In this document: positions 18,313 through 27,682 of the stretch, piece by piece
Numbering within the stretch: position 1 is the stretch's first letter
Layout of the letters: every line of letters begins with the position of its first letter
Assembly (NCBI RefSeq): GCF_002441715.1
Contig: NZ_JXJX01000007.1
Coordinates: 62,001 to 126,000, forward strand
Reading direction: 5' to 3'
Length of the DNA: 64,000 nucleotides
Origin: Pseudolactococcus plantarum
Lineage (GTDB): Bacteria > Bacillota > Bacilli > Lactobacillales > Streptococcaceae
Notes under the pieces: generated by a model
The model's input: only the letters and a program-made list of their open reading frames with translations
The model's database searches: none
What the model was told of the DNA's origin: nothing
Position numbers and translations under genes: made by a program

Positions 18313-18339
18313 TCCTAATAAAAGATAGGAGAGGGACAG

Positions 18340-20292
18340 ATGGCAGAAGAAAAAATTAGTCGTATTTCAAGAGAAATCTATGAAAATGTAGGCGGTACAG
18401 AAAATGTCAATAAATTAATTCATTGTATGACACGTGTCAGAATGACGATTATTGATGATTCAAAAGTGAATTTTGAAGGCTTGAAAGCGATCGATGGCGT
18501 CATGGGCGTGGTAGAAGATGAAACGCTCCAAGTTGTTGTTGGGCCTGGAACTGTCAATAAAGTGGCACAAAAAATGGTTGAGACAGTCGGCGTTAGGCTA
18601 GGAGAAACTTTCCCCCATGCTGGTGAGCAATCGATAGATGACTTGATGGCTCAGACAAAAGCCCAAGCAAAAGAAAAGTACAATAAACCCTCTAAGTTTA
18701 AAGCGATATTAAATACAATTTCTAAAATTTTTGTTCCCTTAATTCCAGCATTCGTTGGTGCCGGGTTGATTGGTGGACTAGCTTCAGTTTTAGGGAATCT
18801 GGTGACATCAGGTACCTTGGACGCTGGGACTTGGATGCAGTTTATTACGGTGCTTAAAATTATTCAAGCAGGTATCTTCTATTATCTTGCACTATATGTT
18901 GGGATGAATGCAGCCCAAGAATTCGGCGCAACTCCTGCCCTTGGTGGGGTAATTGGTGCAGTATCCTTGTTAACTGGTATGAATCCTGAAGCACCACTCA
19001 AAAATATTTTTAACGGCTCAGCACTTGCAGCTGGTCAAGGTGGGATTATTGGTGTCATCTTTGCGGTATGGTTATTGTCTATCGTAGAGAAACAACTCCG
19101 CAAAGTTATTCCAGATGCTATAGATATTATCGTGACACCAACGCTTGCTTTACTAGTGATTGGGACAATAGAAATCTTTTTGATCATGCCGATCGCAGGT
19201 GTAATCTCAACAAGTCTTGTTGGTGCCATTAATACGGTACTCCAAATTGGTGGTGGCTTCTCTGGTTTTGTTTTAGGTGCTTTGTTCTTGCCTATGGTTA
19301 TGTTTGGCTTACATCAAATCCTAACCCCTATCCATCTCGAGATGATTGCTAAAACAGGCTCTACTCAACTATTACCTATTCTTGCAATGGCTGGTGGTGG
19401 TCAAGTAGGTGCAGCAATTGCACTCTGGATTCGCTTAAGAAAAGATAAAGAATTTGTGGCACGCGTCAAAGGTGCACTGCCAGTTGGTATTTTAGGAATT
19501 GGTGAGCCTTTGATTTATGGGGTTACCTTACCCTTAGGTCGTCCGTTTGTAACAGCTTGTATCGGTGGTGGTATCGGTGGGGCAATTATCGGAGGATTTG
19601 GTCATGTTGGCTCAATTGCCATTGGTCCATCAGGTGCAGCTTTGTTACCGTTAATCGCACATGGTAAATGGTGGGTATACCTTCTTGGATTACTAGGTGC
19701 TTATATCGGTGGATTTATCGCAACTTATGCGTTTGGAATTCCAAAAGATATTAAAGAAAAAGCTGATCATTATGGAGAAACTGTTGAGGTGGAAACGATC
19801 CAACCAACATTACACGTCGCACCAACAGCTGAGTTCGAAACAGCTACTATCAGCTCACCCCTAACTGGACAGGTGAAAACACTTTCTGAAATTGAGGATG
19901 AAGTATTTTCTAGCGGTATGTTAGGCGATGGCATTGCGATTGAGCCAACAAGTGGTCAAGTTGTCTCACCTGTTGATGGTACAGTCAGCAGTGTATTTCC
20001 AACAAAACATGCGATTGGTATCACGAGTGATGAAGGTGTAGAAATTTTAATTCACATCGGAATGGATACTGTATCCTTAAATGGAGATGGCTTTGAAAAC
20101 TTTGTTCAACAAAATGATCGTGTGACAAAAGGGATGCTGATTGCCCGTGTTGATTTGGACAAATTAAAGGCAGCAGGTTTTTCTACAATCACACCAGTAG
20201 TGATTACCAATACAGGTGATTATAAAAAAGTGAGTACAGCAGCACATCATGAAATCAAACAAGGTGATTTGCTTCTGACTATCGAGCGTTAA
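18340..20292 (+). CDS. murP: PTS transporter EIIBCA, N-acetylmuramic acid type
   Basis: Imports and phosphorylates a sugar, from context MurNAc or its disaccharide. The 650 residues read EIIB (Cys29 in LIHCMTRVRM), a multi-helix EIIC (about 120-475) with the GIGEPLIYGV motif, and a fused glucose-type EIIA (about 505-650) with phospho-His572 in EILIHIGMD. MurP of E. coli and Bacillus lacks EIIA; here it is attached. The protein could be mistaken for a sucrose or trehalose permease, but its neighbours decide for MurNAc. RBS AGGAGAGGG is strong. Confidence 0.85.
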   Translation: MAEEKISRISREIYENVGGTENVNKLIHCMTRVRMTIIDDSKVNFEGLKAIDGVMGVVEDETLQVVVGPGTVNKVAQKMVETVGVRLGETFPHAGEQSIDDLMAQTKAQAKEKYNKPSKFKAILNTISKIFVPLIPAFVGAGLIGGLASVLGNLVTSGTLDAGTWMQFITVLKIIQAGIFYYLALYVGMNAAQEFGATPALGGVIGAVSLLTGMNPEAPLKNIFNGSALAAGQGGIIGVIFAVWLLSIVEKQLRKVIPDAIDIIVTPTLALLVIGTIEIFLIMPIAGVISTSLVGAINTVLQIGGGFSGFVLGALFLPMVMFGLHQILTPIHLEMIAKTGSTQLLPILAMAGGGQVGAAIALWIRLRKDKEFVARVKGALPVGILGIGEPLIYGVTLPLGRPFVTACIGGGIGGAIIGGFGHVGSIAIGPSGAALLPLIAHGKWWVYLLGLLGAYIGGFIATYAFGIPKDIKEKADHYGETVEVETIQPTLHVAPTAEFETATISSPLTGQVKTLSEIEDEVFSSGMLGDGIAIEPTSGQVVSPVDGTVSSVFPTKHAIGITSDEGVEILIHIGMDTVSLNGDGFENFVQQNDRVTKGMLIARVDLDKLKAAGFSTITPVVITNTGDYKKVSTAAHHEIKQGDLLLTIER

Positions 20293-20294
20293 AC

Positions 20295-20333
20295 AACAAA
20301 GAGGTTGGTTTATACTAACCTCTTTGTTATAAT
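20295..20333 (+). promoter_or_regulatory. Stem-loop and -10 box between murP and murR
   Basis: AACAAAGAGGTT (20295-20306) pairs perfectly with AACCTCTTTGTT (20317-20328). No T-run follows; instead TATAAT (20328-20333) forms a likely -10 for murR. The stem may reduce read-through from murP while murR keeps its own promoter. Confidence 0.55.
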
Positions 20334-20386
20334 GAAGAAGATGGAATCATAGGTATTTCGTTAGTTTCTAAAAAATTGGAGAAGGC

Positions 20387-21244
20387 ATGGATACTTTACT
20401 ACTCATTAGGGAAAAATATACAACATTCACTACTGTGGAAAAAAGGATAGCCGATTATATTTTTGAATCTGGCGAACTTCTTTTAGAAAAAAGTGTACAA
20501 GAAGCATCACAGGCTATTGGCAGTTCATCTGCATCATTAGTTAGATTTTCTAGGACACTTGGTTACGATGGTTTTTCACAATTCAAACAAAAATTGAGCA
20601 TTGCTTATGCGATGCATGTCGATAACAAGGACTATTTTGAAGAAGTGAGTGATAGCGAAACGCCATCATCAATTAAGAAGAAGTTGAAAGTACGTATGAA
20701 TCAAATGGTTGAAACAACCAATACTGCTTTATCAGATAAAACATTGCTTACTGTAGCATCTTGTATGGAGCAGGCGGAAATTATTTATGTGTATGGAATA
20801 GGTGCTTCGGCTATAGTTGCCCAAGATCTGTCTCAAAAATTTAGCAGAATTGGTAAACAAGTTCTATTTATACAAGATCCTCATCTTCTAGTAGTAGACT
20901 TATCAGTAGAAAAAGAGCGCGCACTTTTTATTGGTATTTCAATGAACGGTAACACAAAAGAAGTTGTTGATATTGGGTTTGTTTCTAAGCAACTACAAGT
21001 GCCGATTGTTGCGATTACTGCTAAGGAAGACTCAAACCTAGGCAAGCTTGCAACACATATCTTGCACTCCATATCTGGAGAGAATTTTCAGATGAGAACT
21101 GCGGCAACCATGGATCTTATGGCGCAACTCTATGTTGTCGATATTCTTTTTTATCTGTACTTGTCAGAACATTTTGATCAAAGTTATGAGAAACTACAAA
21201 TTACAAGACAAGCGGTTGAATTATTACAAGACCAACAAAAGTAG
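20387..21244 (+). CDS. murR: RpiR-family transcriptional regulator, likely MurR
   Basis: A 285-residue regulator with an N-terminal helix-turn-helix (ESGELLLEKSVQEASQAIGSSSASLVRFSRTLGY) of the RpiR type and a C-terminal SIS domain (YVYGIGASAIVAQDLSQKFSRIG; GISMNGNTKEVVD) that binds phosphosugars. Its place after mupG-murQ-murP makes MurNAc-6-P the likely effector and the two dyads at mupG the likely targets. RBS GGAG lies 7 bases before the ATG. Confidence 0.85.
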   Translation: MDTLLLIREKYTTFTTVEKRIADYIFESGELLLEKSVQEASQAIGSSSASLVRFSRTLGYDGFSQFKQKLSIAYAMHVDNKDYFEEVSDSETPSSIKKKLKVRMNQMVETTNTALSDKTLLTVASCMEQAEIIYVYGIGASAIVAQDLSQKFSRIGKQVLFIQDPHLLVVDLSVEKERALFIGISMNGNTKEVVDIGFVSKQLQVPIVAITAKEDSNLGKLATHILHSISGENFQMRTAATMDLMAQLYVVDILFYLYLSEHFDQSYEKLQITRQAVELLQDQQK

Positions 21245-21271
21245 GTCGATTCATAGATAAAACAGTCAGTA

Positions 21272-21306
21272 AAAAGCTCAAGTTTGTAAAAAAATTGAGC
21301 TTTTTT
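21272..21306 (+). terminator. Terminator of murR
   Basis: AAAAGCTCAA and TTGAGCTTTT enclose a 13-base loop and are followed by a T-run. Confidence 0.85.
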
Positions 21307-21407
21307 TTGTAGTATATCTAGGTGTTATGATGATGATATGTCGATAATAAATTGGTTACAATAATGACTTTTAAAGGTATGCTAGCCAAGACGAACGTTA
21401 TGAAATA

Positions 21408-21416
21408 TGTTAAACT
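21408..21416 (+). promoter_or_regulatory. Extended -10 of dnaD, leaderless geometry
   Basis: TG-T-TAAACT ends six bases before the dnaD ATG, so the transcript is predicted to start at the start codon. Confidence 0.55.
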
Positions 21417-21422
21417 AGAGCT

Positions 21423-22118
21423 ATGACTTATTATGATCAATTTAAACAAAATATCGTCTTGCCACAAGCGATATTGACTCATCTATTAACAATTTTTCCC
21501 TCAGCTGCTAGTTTTAATGTTTGGCTGTATTTTTATAGCGATGAATTACTTGCACCTAGCCAAGTTGCAGCAGCGTTAAACCTAACCACAGCAGATGTGA
21601 ATCAGATGATTACAACACTAGCAGATGCAAATGTTTTAGTTGCCGAGTTTGATGAAGAGACTGGTGTCATGCGTTTTGATACAAGACCTGCTTTTGCTAA
21701 ATTAGATATGCTACTTAGTGATGAATCAGGTAGTATATCTAGCGAAGCTGCTGAAGAGGTCTCTGATATTTCACGCTTAATCGCAGCTTTTGAGCCAGAA
21801 ATGCCAGGTGGGCTAACACCAATTAATATCGAAGAGTTGCAGAAGTGGCTGGTAGAGGATAAGTTTGAGGTCTCTCTTATCTTACAAGCCTTGCGTGAGG
21901 CAGCATTGAACCGTAAAGTATCTTTGCCATATATTCGTGCTATCTTAAGAAATTGGCGCAGTGATGGGATCGTGACGGCGCGTGATATTGAGATACATAA
22001 AGAGGAAAAAGACCTCTTTAAGTCTAGCCAACAAACCTCACAGACACCACTTTCAGAAGACTACTTTAACTCTGTAGATAGTTTGAGAAAGATGTGGGGG
22101 TATGATAATGCTGAGTAA
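21423..22118 (+). CDS. dnaD: DNA replication initiation protein DnaD
   Basis: Part of the Gram-positive primosome that loads helicase at oriC. The 231 residues have an N-terminal winged-helix domain (ASFNVWLYFYSDELLAPSQVAAALNLTTADV, about 30-80) and the C-terminal DnaB-like domain with the LPYIRAILRNWRSDGI motif near 170-190. The ATG follows an extended -10 directly, without a clear ribosome site. Gene order dnaD-nth is typical of Firmicutes. Confidence 0.92.
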   Translation: MTYYDQFKQNIVLPQAILTHLLTIFPSAASFNVWLYFYSDELLAPSQVAAALNLTTADVNQMITTLADANVLVAEFDEETGVMRFDTRPAFAKLDMLLSDESGSISSEAAEEVSDISRLIAAFEPEMPGGLTPINIEELQKWLVEDKFEVSLILQALREAALNRKVSLPYIRAILRNWRSDGIVTARDIEIHKEEKDLFKSSQQTSQTPLSEDYFNSVDSLRKMWGYDNAE

Positions 22119-22752
22119 AAAACGGTTCTTAGCAGTACTTGATATCATAGGAGAGATGTTTCCAGAAGCACACGGTGAGTTAGATGCAAAGACGCCTTTT
22201 CAGCTGTTGATTGCTGTTATTTTGTCAGCTCAAGCAACAGATAAAGGCGTGAATAAAGCAACACCTGCGCTTTTTGCTGCTTATCCAGATAGTAAGCAGT
22301 TAGCACAAGCCAACCTTTCTGAAGTTGAGGCTTTGATCAAAACAATCGGATTGTATCGCAGTAAAGCCAAAAATATCATCAAAACGGCCATGATGATAGA
22401 AGAAGAGTTTGGTGGAGAGATCCCGCGTGATAAGCAGTTATTACAAACGTTGCCAGGTGTTGGCCGTAAGACTGCTAATGTTGTACTTGGTGATGCTTTT
22501 GGTATACCAGGTATCGCGGTTGACACGCATGTGGAGCGTATTTCAAAACGTTTACAGTTAGTGAAACAGTCAGCAACAGTGACAGAAGTAGAAGAAAAAC
22601 TGATGAAAGTTGTTCCAGAGTCTGAGTGGATTGTCACGCACCATAGGCTCATCTTTTTCGGTCGATACCACTGTACAGCACGCGCACCAAAATGTGCCGC
22701 TTGTCCTGTATTACCCTATTGCCATTTCGGAGGAAAAATAAGTTCAAAATGA
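22108..22752 (+). CDS. nth: Endonuclease III
   Basis: A DNA glycosylase/AP lyase for oxidised pyrimidines. The 214 residues contain the helix-hairpin-helix LLQTLPGVGRKTANVVLGDAFG with catalytic Lys and the downstream Asp in VDTHVERISKRL, and the iron-sulfur cysteines CTARAPKCAACPVLPYC. I prefer ATG 22108 because GGGGG at 22096-22100 is 7 bases away; ATG 22102 is too close. The start overlaps dnaD and the stop overlaps trmK. Confidence 0.95.
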   Translation: MLSKKRFLAVLDIIGEMFPEAHGELDAKTPFQLLIAVILSAQATDKGVNKATPALFAAYPDSKQLAQANLSEVEALIKTIGLYRSKAKNIIKTAMMIEEEFGGEIPRDKQLLQTLPGVGRKTANVVLGDAFGIPGIAVDTHVERISKRLQLVKQSATVTEVEEKLMKVVPESEWIVTHHRLIFFGRYHCTARAPKCAACPVLPYCHFGGKISSK

Positions 22753-23447
22753 CCAATGACAAATTATCAAAACGCCTACAACTCGTAGGTGAGTTTGTAC
22801 CAAATGATGCTAGCTTACTCGACATAGGCAGTGATCATGCCTATTTACCAATTGCCTTAACTCAGATGGGAAAAATTAAGCATGCAATCGCAGGTGAAGT
22901 GGTGCAGGGTCCCTACAATAGTGCTAAACATAATGTCTTATCTTTTGGGTTAGAAAATGATATTACAGTGAGATTGGCTAATGGCTTAAAAGCATTCGAT
23001 CCTAAGATAGATGACGTGGATACGATCACGATTTGTGGGATGGGTGGTCATCTGATAGCTGATATTTTAGACGCTGATTTAGAGAAACTCACGGATATTT
23101 CTACCTTAATTTTGCAACCCAATAATGGTGAACGTACGCTAAGACAGTGGTTACAAGATCATCAGTTTAAGATTAGCCACGAGAAGATCATGTCAGAAAA
23201 TGATAAGATTTATGAAATTATTGTCGCACAGCCTTGTCACGCATCGTATCAACTGTCACAAGATGAGCTCGTTTTTGGACCGATACTGATGACAGAAAAA
23301 TCGACAATTTTTAATCATAAATGGCAATCAGAATTAAAGGCTAACCAAGCTATTTTAGCTAAAATACCAGAATCATCTCCTGATAAACGTCAGGAATTTG
23401 AAGCAAGAATTGCCAAGATAAAAGAGGTATTACATGCTAGCAAGTGA
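22749..23447 (+). CDS. trmK: tRNA (adenine22-N1)-methyltransferase
   Basis: Methylates N1 of A22 in tRNA. The 232-residue protein starts with KLSKRLQLVGEFVP followed by the SAM motif LLDIGSDHAYLPIAL; ICGMGGHLIADIL and LILQPNNGERTLRQWL complete the TrmK pattern, and the C-terminus is a coiled coil. ATG 22749 overlaps the nth TGA (ATGA); GGAGG lies about 15 bases upstream, a long spacing. The next gene overlaps its end by 14 bases, as is usual for the trmK-nif3 pair. Confidence 0.92.
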   Translation: MTNDKLSKRLQLVGEFVPNDASLLDIGSDHAYLPIALTQMGKIKHAIAGEVVQGPYNSAKHNVLSFGLENDITVRLANGLKAFDPKIDDVDTITICGMGGHLIADILDADLEKLTDISTLILQPNNGERTLRQWLQDHQFKISHEKIMSENDKIYEIIVAQPCHASYQLSQDELVFGPILMTEKSTIFNHKWQSELKANQAILAKIPESSPDKRQEFEARIAKIKEVLHASK

Positions 23448-24207
23448 ATTTTTTAAGCAGTATGAAGCATACTGTCCTAAGGCTTTAGCGATGGAGGGTG
23501 ACCCAGTTGGTTTGCAGATAGGGACACTTGATAAAGAGATAAAAACGGTAATGGTGGCACTGGATATCCGTGAGCAAACTGTTCAAGAAGCTATCGATAA
23601 ACAGGTAGATGTCATCATTGCCAAGCATCCGGTTATTTTTAGAGCTCTAGATAATCTATGCGACCAAGATACGCAGCAAAAAATAGTATTAGCCTTAGCT
23701 CGTGCGAACATAGCTGTCTATACGAGTCATACAAATATTGATATTGTTGCAGATGGTCTTAATGACTATTTTTGCGACCTCTTAGATATAACAGAGGTAG
23801 AAGACTTGACAGATTTTGGTCTTGGTAGAGTCGGGAATATCGTTCCTCAAACACTGGCAGAGTTTTCTGAAAAACTGAAAACTAGATTTGACTTATCTGG
23901 CTTGACGGTTGTATCCTATGATCAAACACTTTCTCAAAATATTACTCGTGTTGCGATTTGTGGTGGTAGTGGTGGTAAATTTTATCCAGATGCTATCGCC
24001 AAAGGCGCTGATGTTTATGTGACTGGTGATATCTATTATCATACTGCACATGATATGTTGTCTGAAGGTCTGCTCGCGATAGATCCGGGACATCATATAG
24101 AGGTATTGTTTATTAAACATGTTGCCCGAGTCCTTCGTGAGTTTAAGTCAGATGTGACCATTATTGAAAGTGAAGCTCTAACGAATCCGTTTATTATCAA
24201 ATCATGA
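23434..24207 (+). CDS. Nif3-like dinuclear metal-centre protein (YqfO family)
   Basis: A 257-residue Nif3 family protein, often misnamed GTP cyclohydrolase 1 type 2. Metal ligands appear in AKHPVIFRAL, YTSHTNIDIVADGLND and the C-terminal DPGHHIEVLF motif. The middle insertion of long YqfO homologues is absent. RBS GAGG is 7 bases upstream. It overlaps trmK, a pairing conserved across Firmicutes; the biochemical role is not settled. Confidence 0.88.
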   Translation: MLASEFFKQYEAYCPKALAMEGDPVGLQIGTLDKEIKTVMVALDIREQTVQEAIDKQVDVIIAKHPVIFRALDNLCDQDTQQKIVLALARANIAVYTSHTNIDIVADGLNDYFCDLLDITEVEDLTDFGLGRVGNIVPQTLAEFSEKLKTRFDLSGLTVVSYDQTLSQNITRVAICGGSGGKFYPDAIAKGADVYVTGDIYYHTAHDMLSEGLLAIDPGHHIEVLFIKHVARVLREFKSDVTIIESEALTNPFIIKS

Positions 24208-24228
24208 CCTTAAACAGTTAATGACCAT

Positions 24229-24267
24229 AAAAAAACCGTTCTCTTGCATATCAGAGAGACGGTTTTT
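24229..24267. terminator. Terminator between convergent nif3-like and Cof genes
   Basis: AAAAACCGTTCTCT pairs with AGAGAGACGGTTTTT through one bulge; T- and A-runs on both sides suit both directions. Confidence 0.8.
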
Positions 24268-24301
24268 AGTTGACGTTAAACATTCATGATACCCTTGTAG
24301 T

Positions 24302-25108
24302 TTAGAGTACCCATTCGTTGATGGCATGTGCAACACCAGATGCTTCGTTTGATTTGGTAATGTATTTGGCAATTTTCTTAAGTTCAGGGTTACCATTTTC
24401 CATAACGACTGGATTACCGACAGCTTCAAGCATCGAACGATCGTTTTCTTCATCACCAATCGCCATCGTCTCTTCATGTGTGATCCCTAGTTTTTTAGCT
24501 AAATGTTGAACAGCTAAGCCTTTACTGGCATTTTTATTGAGTATCTCAAGATAAAACGGCGTAGATTTTACGATGTTATAGCGATCCCAAAAACGTTTAG
24601 GGAGGTTTTGAATTGTTTGATCTAGTTTTTCAGGCTCGTCAATATACATCATCTTCACGAGTTCATGCTTTGCCATTTCTTCAGCAGTACGATACTTTAA
24701 TGGTAAGCCAGTAATATAAGCTTCATTAACTGAGTATTTGCTGATATTTCTATTATGTGTATAAATTGTTGACATGGTGATAGAGTGAAGTGGCGTATTT
24801 AGTCGTCTACTTTCCATCTCGATATCAAGATAATCATCATAGGTGAGTGGTTCATCGATGAAAGCCTCACCTGTATCAGTTGCTTGGACAAGTGCACCAT
24901 TATAAGTGATCACATAATCCCCCGCATCGAGTAACTTTAATGCCGCTAGAATTGGTTTGACACCCAGTAAGGGACGACCAGTTGCAATCACAATTTTGAC
25001 ACCAGCCGCTTTGGCTTTTTGGATGGCCTCGAAGACTTCAGGTGTAATTTCACGATTGTTATTGAGTAGTGTGCCATCGATATCGATAGCAATAAGTTTA
25101 ATAGACAT
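24302..25108 (-). CDS. Cof-type HAD-IIB phosphatase
   Basis: A 268-residue hydrolase of the HAD superfamily, class IIB. The nucleophile motif is IAIDIDGTLLNNN (Asp8/Asp10), motif II is IVIATGRPLLGV, the Lys is in NKNASKGLAVQHLAKKLG and motif IV is MAIGDEENDRSML. Such proteins dephosphorylate sugar phosphates or cofactors; the substrate cannot be told. Its ribosome site is weak, and it lies 55 bases after the HD gene on the same strand. Confidence 0.88.
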   Translation of the reverse strand: MSIKLIAIDIDGTLLNNNREITPEVFEAIQKAKAAGVKIVIATGRPLLGVKPILAALKLLDAGDYVITYNGALVQATDTGEAFIDEPLTYDDYLDIEMESRRLNTPLHSITMSTIYTHNRNISKYSVNEAYITGLPLKYRTAEEMAKHELVKMMYIDEPEKLDQTIQNLPKRFWDRYNIVKSTPFYLEILNKNASKGLAVQHLAKKLGITHEETMAIGDEENDRSMLEAVGNPVVMENGNPELKKIAKYITKSNEASGVAHAINEWVL

Positions 25109-25163
25109 AATTTAATTAACCTAAGTTAACGATAATGAGCAGCTCAGGCGCCCCCCATGATCG

Positions 25164-26492
25164 TTAGTTAGACTCAAGTCCTTTCTTTCCTAAAAATTGG
25201 TCATTGTTGATATAGCTGACAAATGCTTCTTGTTCAGCTTTAAATAGTGTCTGTGGGTTAAGGATTTCTCTAGGGAAATAAAAGCGACTATTTCCATGCG
25301 TCGTACCAGTCAATGATTTGACCAAACTAGATAGCTCTGATAACTCTGTTAAGGTGCCATCTTTTTGCATAATTTCGATCTGAGTTCTTGGTGCCTTAAT
25401 CTCAGGACGATATAAATCATAAGGGAGATCAAAGTTTGAATGTATGGCAGTATAATACTCTGGATCAAAGCCTATTTTTTCAATAATATCACGTAATATA
25501 GACAAATCAGCTTCATCTTTATGGTCATACTTAACAGATTTTGCAAGTTTCCGATTAACAAATGAGTTACTTAAGTCTGAAAGAATAGGATCTGGATGTG
25601 TCTGCCAGTTTTGAAAGTAAGTGGTTAAAACACCATCATCAAGATGTAAATAATCCGATAGATTGAAATTTTTTTCAAAGAAAGGAATGAGTCTCGGACT
25701 TGTCACATTAAAGTAATCTTTTTGCGTTGGATAAAGGACTTTTGCACGTTTTAATAATTGATGTAACAATACCTCCATAGCCCGACTGGCTGGATGGAAG
25801 TAGACTTGCATATACATTTGATAGCGACTTACGATATAGTCCTCAACAGCATGCATGCCTTGGATTTTAAATGCAATACCATTTTCGACTGGTGTGATGA
25901 CGCGCATAATACGTGTCAAGTCAAATTCACCATAGGTAGCACCTGTGTAATAAGAATCACGTAATAGATAGTCCATTCTATCAGCATCTATTTGACTAGA
26001 AATAAGTTGGACGACCTGCTGATTGTCATAATCGTGTGTAATCACACTCGCTACTTTTTCAGGGAAGTCAGGAGATACTTTTCTTAATACTGCATTGACT
26101 TGTGTTTCGGGGTTAGTGATGATCTCAACTGTGATTGCTTCATGGTCTGTACCAAATATCCCCTCAAAAGTATGAGAAAATGCACCATGACCAACGTCAT
26201 GAAGTAGTGCAGCACACTGTGTGACGAGGTTTTCTTCAGGATTCCATACCTCAGGATAATTTTTAGTGAACATATCTGTGATTTGTTTGGCGATATGATA
26301 AACACCAAGACAGTGTGTAAAACGACTATGTTCTGCACCGTGAAACGTGTAGCTTGACGTGCCAAGTTGTTTAATACGACGTAACCTTTGGAACTCTGAG
26401 GTACCAATTAAGTCATAAATAATTTGATTGCTGACTGCAATATAATTATGGACTGGATCACGAAAAACTTTTTCTAATTTTTTCTGAGGCAT
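25164..26492 (-). CDS. HD-domain phosphohydrolase (YwfO-like)
   Basis: A 442-residue HD protein related to dNTP triphosphohydrolases (B. subtilis YwfO, E. faecalis EF1143). The metal site residues are in AEHSRFTHCLGVYHIA, LLHDVGHGAFSHTFE and SSQIDADRMDYLLRDSYYTG. Such enzymes act on dNTPs in related species; activity here is inferred. RBS AAAGGG is 5 bases before the ATG. The gene is transcribed away from the E1 alpha/beta operon. Confidence 0.87.
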   Translation of the reverse strand: MPQKKLEKVFRDPVHNYIAVSNQIIYDLIGTSEFQRLRRIKQLGTSSYTFHGAEHSRFTHCLGVYHIAKQITDMFTKNYPEVWNPEENLVTQCAALLHDVGHGAFSHTFEGIFGTDHEAITVEIITNPETQVNAVLRKVSPDFPEKVASVITHDYDNQQVVQLISSQIDADRMDYLLRDSYYTGATYGEFDLTRIMRVITPVENGIAFKIQGMHAVEDYIVSRYQMYMQVYFHPASRAMEVLLHQLLKRAKVLYPTQKDYFNVTSPRLIPFFEKNFNLSDYLHLDDGVLTTYFQNWQTHPDPILSDLSNSFVNRKLAKSVKYDHKDEADLSILRDIIEKIGFDPEYYTAIHSNFDLPYDLYRPEIKAPRTQIEIMQKDGTLTELSELSSLVKSLTGTTHGNSRFYFPREILNPQTLFKAEQEAFVSYINNDQFLGKKGLESN

Positions 26493-26728
26493 ATTACCCT
26501 TTCTAGTAGTTAAAACGTGTGAGATAATACCTTAAATTATACCTTAAATTGATAAAAATTGCACAAGTTTCTTACCCAGACATCTCTAAGTTTAATTGAT
26601 AGTTCTGATAATTTTAACTATAAAATTAATCGACGTTATGCAATATTTTTCATTAAAAATAGCGTATAATAGTATTACATGTCTACTTTATTGTAGTTTC
26701 ACTTAATCAAAAACTAAGGAAAGGTATT

Positions 26729-27682
26729 ATGCAAAAAATACATAAAGATCGTGCGATCAGTTGGTATAAAACAATGGTACGCATACGAGATTTCGAAAAT
26801 ATTATTGATGATAACAATAGTGCAGGAAAATTATATGGGACAACACATCTATATAATGGGCAAGAAGCGATTGCAACAGCTATTTGTGATTTATTGACAC
26901 CCTCAGATTTAATCCTCTCAACACATCGCAACCATGGACACGCGATTGCCAAGGGGACCTCAACTTATGAAATGTTTGCTGAAATTTTTGGTAAACAAAC
27001 TGGTACTAATGGCGGACATGGCGGTTCCATGCATATCAGTGATATGTCTGTTGGTAACGTCGGAGGAAATGGTATTGTTGGGGGAAATTATCCCGTTGCA
27101 CTTGGTTTAGCACAGGCTTTGAAGATGGATAAATCAGAGCATGTGGTGGTCTGTTTTTCTGGAGATGGCTCAACTAACGAAGGGACGTTTCACGAAAGTT
27201 TGAATTTAGCTAGTATTTGGCAATTACCAATTATTTTTGTAGTTGAAAATAATCAGTATGCCATGTCAAGTGACGCGTCTATGATGATTGCAGGCAGTAT
27301 TGCTGAGCGTGCAAAAAATTATGATATGACTGCTTACAAAGTTGATGGACAAGATGTTTTTGCTGTACATGATATTTTTGCCCAAGCGCGTCAATCAGTA
27401 AAAAATGGTCCAGTTTTACTTGAAGCGGTGACTTATCGATTTAAAGGACATTCACGTTCTGATATCGAACAGTACAGAACACCTGAAGAATTTTTTAATT
27501 GGGAAGATCCGATTAAAAAATTACGTGATATCTTGATCCAAGATTACGAGATATCCGAAGAAGAAATTGCTTTGATTAACGAAAAAAGTTATCAATCTTT
27601 GCTAGAACAAGCAGAGAAAGCCCAAGGAGATGAGGATACAGTAAGTCCTAGTGATATTTGGAAGGCGGTGTATAGTGATTAA
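26729..27682 (+). CDS. 2-oxoacid/acetoin dehydrogenase E1 component, alpha subunit
   Basis: The thiamine-diphosphate-binding alpha subunit of an E1 enzyme, 317 residues. The TPP motif begins at GDGSTNEG and ends VVENNQYAMS; HRNHGHAIAKG and GTNGGHGGSMHISD are typical of the AcoA/PdhA group. RBS AAGGAAAGG precedes the ATG, and a -10 TATAAT lies at 26665-26670. The beta subunit follows with overlap, but no E2 or E3 gene is near, so the partner core must come from elsewhere or the pair has another role. I do not assign pdhA or acoA. Confidence 0.85.
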   Translation: MQKIHKDRAISWYKTMVRIRDFENIIDDNNSAGKLYGTTHLYNGQEAIATAICDLLTPSDLILSTHRNHGHAIAKGTSTYEMFAEIFGKQTGTNGGHGGSMHISDMSVGNVGGNGIVGGNYPVALGLAQALKMDKSEHVVVCFSGDGSTNEGTFHESLNLASIWQLPIIFVVENNQYAMSSDASMMIAGSIAERAKNYDMTAYKVDGQDVFAVHDIFAQARQSVKNGPVLLEAVTYRFKGHSRSDIEQYRTPEEFFNWEDPIKKLRDILIQDYEISEEEIALINEKSYQSLLEQAEKAQGDEDTVSPSDIWKAVYSD

